From: a bacterium
Lineage (GTDB): Bacteria; Spirochaetota; JAHITG01
NCBI GenBank assembly: GCA_028711675.1
Contig: JAQTRT010000136.1
Coordinates: 1 to 8,368, forward strand
Length of the DNA stretch: 8,368 nt
Direction: 5' to 3'
Position numbers and translations under genes: made by a program. Of this stretch, positions 5,159-8,368 are shown piece after piece. The first letter of the stretch is position 1. Each line of letters opens with the position of its first letter. Under the pieces are notes generated by a model that saw nothing but the letters and a program-made list of their open reading frames with translations, did not search any database and had not been told where the DNA came from.

Positions 5159-7978
5159 TTAACCTTTTATCTTTTTGATCAACTGGAACAGCGTATCCTT
5201 ATCCGACATGATCATGAGCCTCGTGACAAATTCCTTGTCTTCCTTGGCTTTGATCCGTGTATTGGCGAAATACACTTTCTTGTTCAGGAACTCCTCCTGC
5301 ATGACCACACCCTGCATCAGGGCTCCCAGCATGTCGTAACTGTTCATGGGTACCGAAGGATTGATTTTCATATCGACCAGGTTGGCCAGATTATTGATAA
5401 AAGCGCTGCTCATGATATTATTGATCTCCCCGATGGCTGAAGTCACGTCAATATCCACTTCCTTTGTGGTACCCTCCTTCTTTTCGTTCAGAATATCATA
5501 CAACCGTATGGCTTCCTCTTTGGAGATCAGGAAAACCATGCTGGCATTGATCTCACCTTCGGTCTTCATCATGGAACAGCAATAAGGTTCCTCCAGATTC
5601 TCTTCAATCCTGTTTACCATCTCCTCCCCGCTCATCAGGTCGATAGAAGTAGCGTAGATCTCCATCTGCTCATTGGTCAGATGGGACAGGGATAAAGCAG
5701 CGTCCTTAAACGATGTATTGACCAATTTTTTTACAAAATCCTCTTTCTCACCCTCGTCCTCCTCCAGTTTTTTTATCTCCTTTCTTTTTTTGTCCAGCTT
5801 TTCTTTCATCATCTGGCCTTTCTGATTGACCTCCTCCAGATCCCATACTTCATCCACTGCCCGGACTTCACTGACACCGTTCTTCCTCTCCTCGATCTCC
5901 CGGTAAAGCCCCACAAGGGCCACGACATCGATGATCAGGACTATCTTGCCGTCTCCCAGAATAGCGGCGCCGGAAAGCCCTTTGATCACTTTATAATGTT
6001 TTTCCAGCGGCTTCAGCACGATCTCCTGTTCGCCGATGATCCTGTCGACCACAAGCCCGACAGCCTTGTTCTGATAGTTCACAACGATGACCAGGATCTC
6101 CTTTCCTTCCTCGATCTTCAAGCCCCCTTCATCATACAGGCTGTGAAGGTCGATCAGCGGAAGGATCTCATCACGGAGCTTGACCGTCATATACCCTTCA
6201 ATGGTCTTGATTTCATGTTTGGTGATCTTGATGCATTCCCGGATATACGTGATGGGAATGGCATACAGGCTCTGGTTCAGTTCCACCAGTATCCCGGCCG
6301 TGACGGCCAGGGTAAGGGGCAGGATAATGATGAACTCCGTCCCTTCCTCTTTCCGTGTCTTTATGTTTACATGGCCGCCCAGGGCGGTTATGACATTATG
6401 CACGACATCGAGGCCTACGCCTCTTCCGGAGACTGTGCTGATCTCGTCCTTGGTGCTGAACCCCGATTTAAAGATGAATTTCAGGAGCTGTTCTTCGCTC
6501 ATATTCTCGGCATCCTGCCTGCTCGCCAGCCCCTTCTTGACGGCCGTCTCCTTCACCTTTTCGATATCGATCCCCCTCCCGTCGTCCTTCACGGATATAA
6601 TGATATGATTCCCCTCATGGACGGCTTTCATCATGATCTGCCCTTTCACAGGCTTCCCTTTTTTCAGCCGTTCATCCATCTTTTCGATCCCGTGATCGAT
6701 ACTGTTCCTCACCAGATGAGTGAGCGGCGCGCCGATCTCGTCGATCACTTTCTTGTCCAGTTCCGTCTCCTCCCCTTTCAGGACCAGATCGATCTGTTTG
6801 TTCTGTTCCTTGGACAGGTCCCTTACCACGCGGTTGAACTGGTTGAAGACATTGGCTATGGGCAGCATCCTCATGTTCATGACATTGATCTGAAGCTCGG
6901 ATACGATATTGATCACCTTATCCGTCACAAAGTTCATCTCGTTGGAAAGAACGTCGTTCTCGGTAAAAAGTCCCCTGATCCTGGATTCGACTTTCTTCAG
7001 ACCGGAATTAGTGATGACCAATTCCCCGACCAGGTTCATCAGGCTGTCCAGTTTGTTTACGGGCACGCGGATGGTGTCGCTGCTGGTGATGATATTATAT
7101 TCCTTGGCCTGGCTGAGCAAGTTGGTCTCATCCTCCTTGGTGATATACTCTTTCTTCTCCGGCCTGGCCTCGTCTTTCCCGCGGTCCGGATCATGAACCA
7201 GCGTAAAGGTTTCCGTATCTGTAACCTCGCTGATCTTTACTTCCTTGACCAGATCGACCCTGATCTTGCCCGTGATGTTCTCCGGTTTCTGCGCGGAACT
7301 GAGGATCACGGAAAATACTCCGTTGTAACCCGGTTTCAGGATCTCGTCTTTATCCGGAACAAGTTTGATCATCTCGCCCATTTCCGTGAGCTTGTTCAGG
7401 ATAAGCTCGGTCCTGAGCCATTTCATCTGCTCACGGGGATCGATGCTCACGGTAACGCAATAGATCATACGTTCCTGCTTTTTAGCTTCCTTGATCATCT
7501 TCTTCTCGTATTCGCTGAAAACGACCTTGATCTCCGCAGGTTTATCCGCCGCAGGTTGAACAGCTGCTGCCTCCTTTTTATCCTCCTTACCGGCCGAGTC
7601 GATCAGGCACCCGAACCGTTTCATCATGCCCTCAATGTTCAGCTTATAGACCTTGTTCTCGCTGATATCTTTTAAGTACACCCGCACCATATCCACAAAT
7701 TCAAAAAAAGCATCTATGATATCAGATGTTATTTCCAGCTCGGAATTACGGATCTTCTGCATCAGGTCCTCGGCCTTATGGGACAGTTCGCTTAATTCCG
7801 GATATCCCACTGCTGCCGCCGAGCTTTTCAGGGTATGCACCACGCGGAAAATGTTATCAATGATCCTCCTGTTCCCCTTATCCTTTTCAATGGCCACGAG
7901 GTTCTCATTGAGCGCGGTGACATACTCGCCCGACTCTTCCAGAAATAACACCTTATATTCGCTTGTTTTATCACTCAT
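5159..7978 (-). CDS. cheA: Chemotaxis kinase CheA with fused C-terminal CheC-like phosphatase domain
   Basis: The 939-residue protein is some 200 residues longer than common CheA. In order: P1 phosphotransfer domain (about 1-125, phospho-His H48 in VVHTLKSSAA); a P2-like CheY/CheB-docking domain (about 150-255); P3 dimerisation helices (about 302-370); P4 kinase domain (about 371-550; N425 in LVRNSIDHGIE, DDGRGID 465-471, GRGVGLDVV 518-526); P5 CheW-like regulatory domain (about 552-695); a charged coiled linker (about 696-748); then a CheC-family domain (about 748-935). The second half-site of this domain is intact (S847, E851, N854, P877, matching S-x3-E-x2-N-x22-P), while the first half-site has K751 and T777 where Glu and Pro are expected. 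The ATG overlaps the cheR stop (ATGA). It takes receptor signals and phosphorylates CheY, CheB and perhaps the downstream receivers; the fused domain may dephosphorylate CheY-P at the kinase. Confidence 0.96.
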   Translation of the reverse strand: MSDKTSEYKVLFLEESGEYVTALNENLVAIEKDKGNRRIIDNIFRVVHTLKSSAAAVGYPELSELSHKAEDLMQKIRNSELEITSDIIDAFFEFVDMVRVYLKDISENKVYKLNIEGMMKRFGCLIDSAGKEDKKEAAAVQPAADKPAEIKVVFSEYEKKMIKEAKKQERMIYCVTVSIDPREQMKWLRTELILNKLTEMGEMIKLVPDKDEILKPGYNGVFSVILSSAQKPENITGKIRVDLVKEVKISEVTDTETFTLVHDPDRGKDEARPEKKEYITKEDETNLLSQAKEYNIITSSDTIRVPVNKLDSLMNLVGELVITNSGLKKVESRIRGLFTENDVLSNEMNFVTDKVINIVSELQINVMNMRMLPIANVFNQFNRVVRDLSKEQNKQIDLVLKGEETELDKKVIDEIGAPLTHLVRNSIDHGIEKMDERLKKGKPVKGQIMMKAVHEGNHIIISVKDDGRGIDIEKVKETAVKKGLASRQDAENMSEEQLLKFIFKSGFSTKDEISTVSGRGVGLDVVHNVITALGGHVNIKTRKEEGTEFIIILPLTLAVTAGILVELNQSLYAIPITYIRECIKITKHEIKTIEGYMTVKLRDEILPLIDLHSLYDEGGLKIEEGKEILVIVVNYQNKAVGLVVDRIIGEQEIVLKPLEKHYKVIKGLSGAAILGDGKIVLIIDVVALVGLYREIEERKNGVSEVRAVDEVWDLEEVNQKGQMMKEKLDKKRKEIKKLEEDEGEKEDFVKKLVNTSFKDAALSLSHLTNEQMEIYATSIDLMSGEEMVNRIEENLEEPYCCSMMKTEGEINASMVFLISKEEAIRLYDILNEKKEGTTKEVDIDVTSAIGEINNIMSSAFINNLANLVDMKINPSVPMNSYDMLGALMQGVVMQEEFLNKKVYFANTRIKAKEDKEFVTRLMIMSDKDTLFQLIKKIKG

Positions 7979-8368
7979 GGTTCATTCCCCTTCGGAACAT
8001 TTTTGACATAGACACCCGGGCTTATATACTTGAACCGTTCATCGTTCATGATGCCCTCCGTAGGCCCCACCAGGAAATACCCGTTCTCGTTCATGGCAGT
8101 ATAAAATTTCTGGTAGATCATGTTCTTTGTCTCATCATCAAAATAAATCACCACATTCCGGCAGAAAATAATATCGTAGGTAATTGAAAAAATATCCGAT
8201 TTTAAATTGAATTTTTTGAACACCACCCGTTTTTTCACATCATCGATGATCTGGTAAACCTCCGGGTCCATTTTTTTAAAATACTTGCTGATGATCAGAG
8301 TGTCCATATCATCCATGATCTTATCTTTTTTATAGATACCGGCCTCTGCTTTCTTCAGCACATCAGTG
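7975..8368 (-). CDS. cheR: Chemoreceptor methyltransferase CheR, C-terminal part
   Basis: About 130 C-terminal residues are visible; the reading frame stays open through the right edge (Thr-Asp precede the in-frame GTG at 8359-8361, which is unlikely to be the start), so the N-terminal half is missing from the window. The visible part is the SAM-dependent methyltransferase core: DIIFCRNVVIYFDDE, the hallmark CheR motif, followed by a helix, then NGYFLVGPTEGI, equivalent to the LGxSE segment, and the terminal GVYVK strand. CheR methylates receptor glutamates using S-adenosylmethionine, opposing CheB. Its TGA overlaps the cheA ATG by four bases, giving translational coupling. No tetratricopeptide repeats or other C-terminal additions are present. 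Confidence 0.93.
   Translation of the reverse strand, partial: TDVLKKAEAGIYKKDKIMDDMDTLIISKYFKKMDPEVYQIIDDVKKRVVFKKFNLKSDIFSITYDIIFCRNVVIYFDDETKNMIYQKFYTAMNENGYFLVGPTEGIMNDERFKYISPGVYVKNVPKGNEP

Noticed and set aside
5996..7675. Very long open frame (559 codons) on the plus strand opposite cheA.
   Set aside because: It is fully antisense to the conserved P1-P5 coding region of cheA, its product is a low-information mix rich in Asp, His, Phe and Leu, and no domain or ribosome site is recognisable; it is a codon-usage shadow.

Overview
The window is a bacterial chemosensory (che) gene cluster. Every gene except one fragment lies on the minus strand, so transcription runs from the right edge to the left. 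The gene content (CheD, CheX and a CheC-type phosphatase domain as well as CheA/CheB/CheR/CheY) fits the Bacillus/Thermotoga style of chemotaxis rather than the E. coli style with CheZ. Base composition looks close to balanced, and lysine/glutamate-rich proteins and strong AGGAGG-type ribosome sites are common. I cannot name a phylum from this; no rRNA or flagellar genes are visible.

In order of transcription: cheR (its N-terminal part lies off the right edge), cheA, cheD, cheB, cheX, cheY, a possible 27-codon small ORF, a receiver-PAS-histidine kinase protein, and a receiver protein with a C-terminal helical tail. cheR/cheA overlap by ATGA and cheA/cheD are 4 nt apart. The other gaps are short (about 11-37 nt) until an 89-nt gap before the last gene, so this is probably one operon whose promoter lies outside the window. 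At the left edge the end of a metallo-beta-lactamase-fold hydrolase gene on the plus strand meets the operon tail to tail. No clear intrinsic terminator is visible between them. Apart from the gaps noted above, there is no stretch over 300 bases without a gene.

Together the genes cover kinase (CheA, with its own CheW-like domain), receptor adaptation (CheR methyltransferase, CheB methylesterase, CheD deamidase), output (CheY) and CheY-P removal (CheX, plus a CheC-like domain fused to the end of CheA). No cheW or receptor gene is in the window. The two downstream two-component proteins suggest that the CheA pathway may feed another signalling branch besides, or instead of, a flagellar motor; this is inference.

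The points most worth a second look are: the CheA-CheC fusion, in which one of the two CheC active sites is degraded; the unusual H-box and extended dimerisation region of the REC-PAS kinase; an apparent -1 frameshift that cuts 29 codons off the last response regulator; and a 12-bp tandem repeat at the CheY phosphorylation site.
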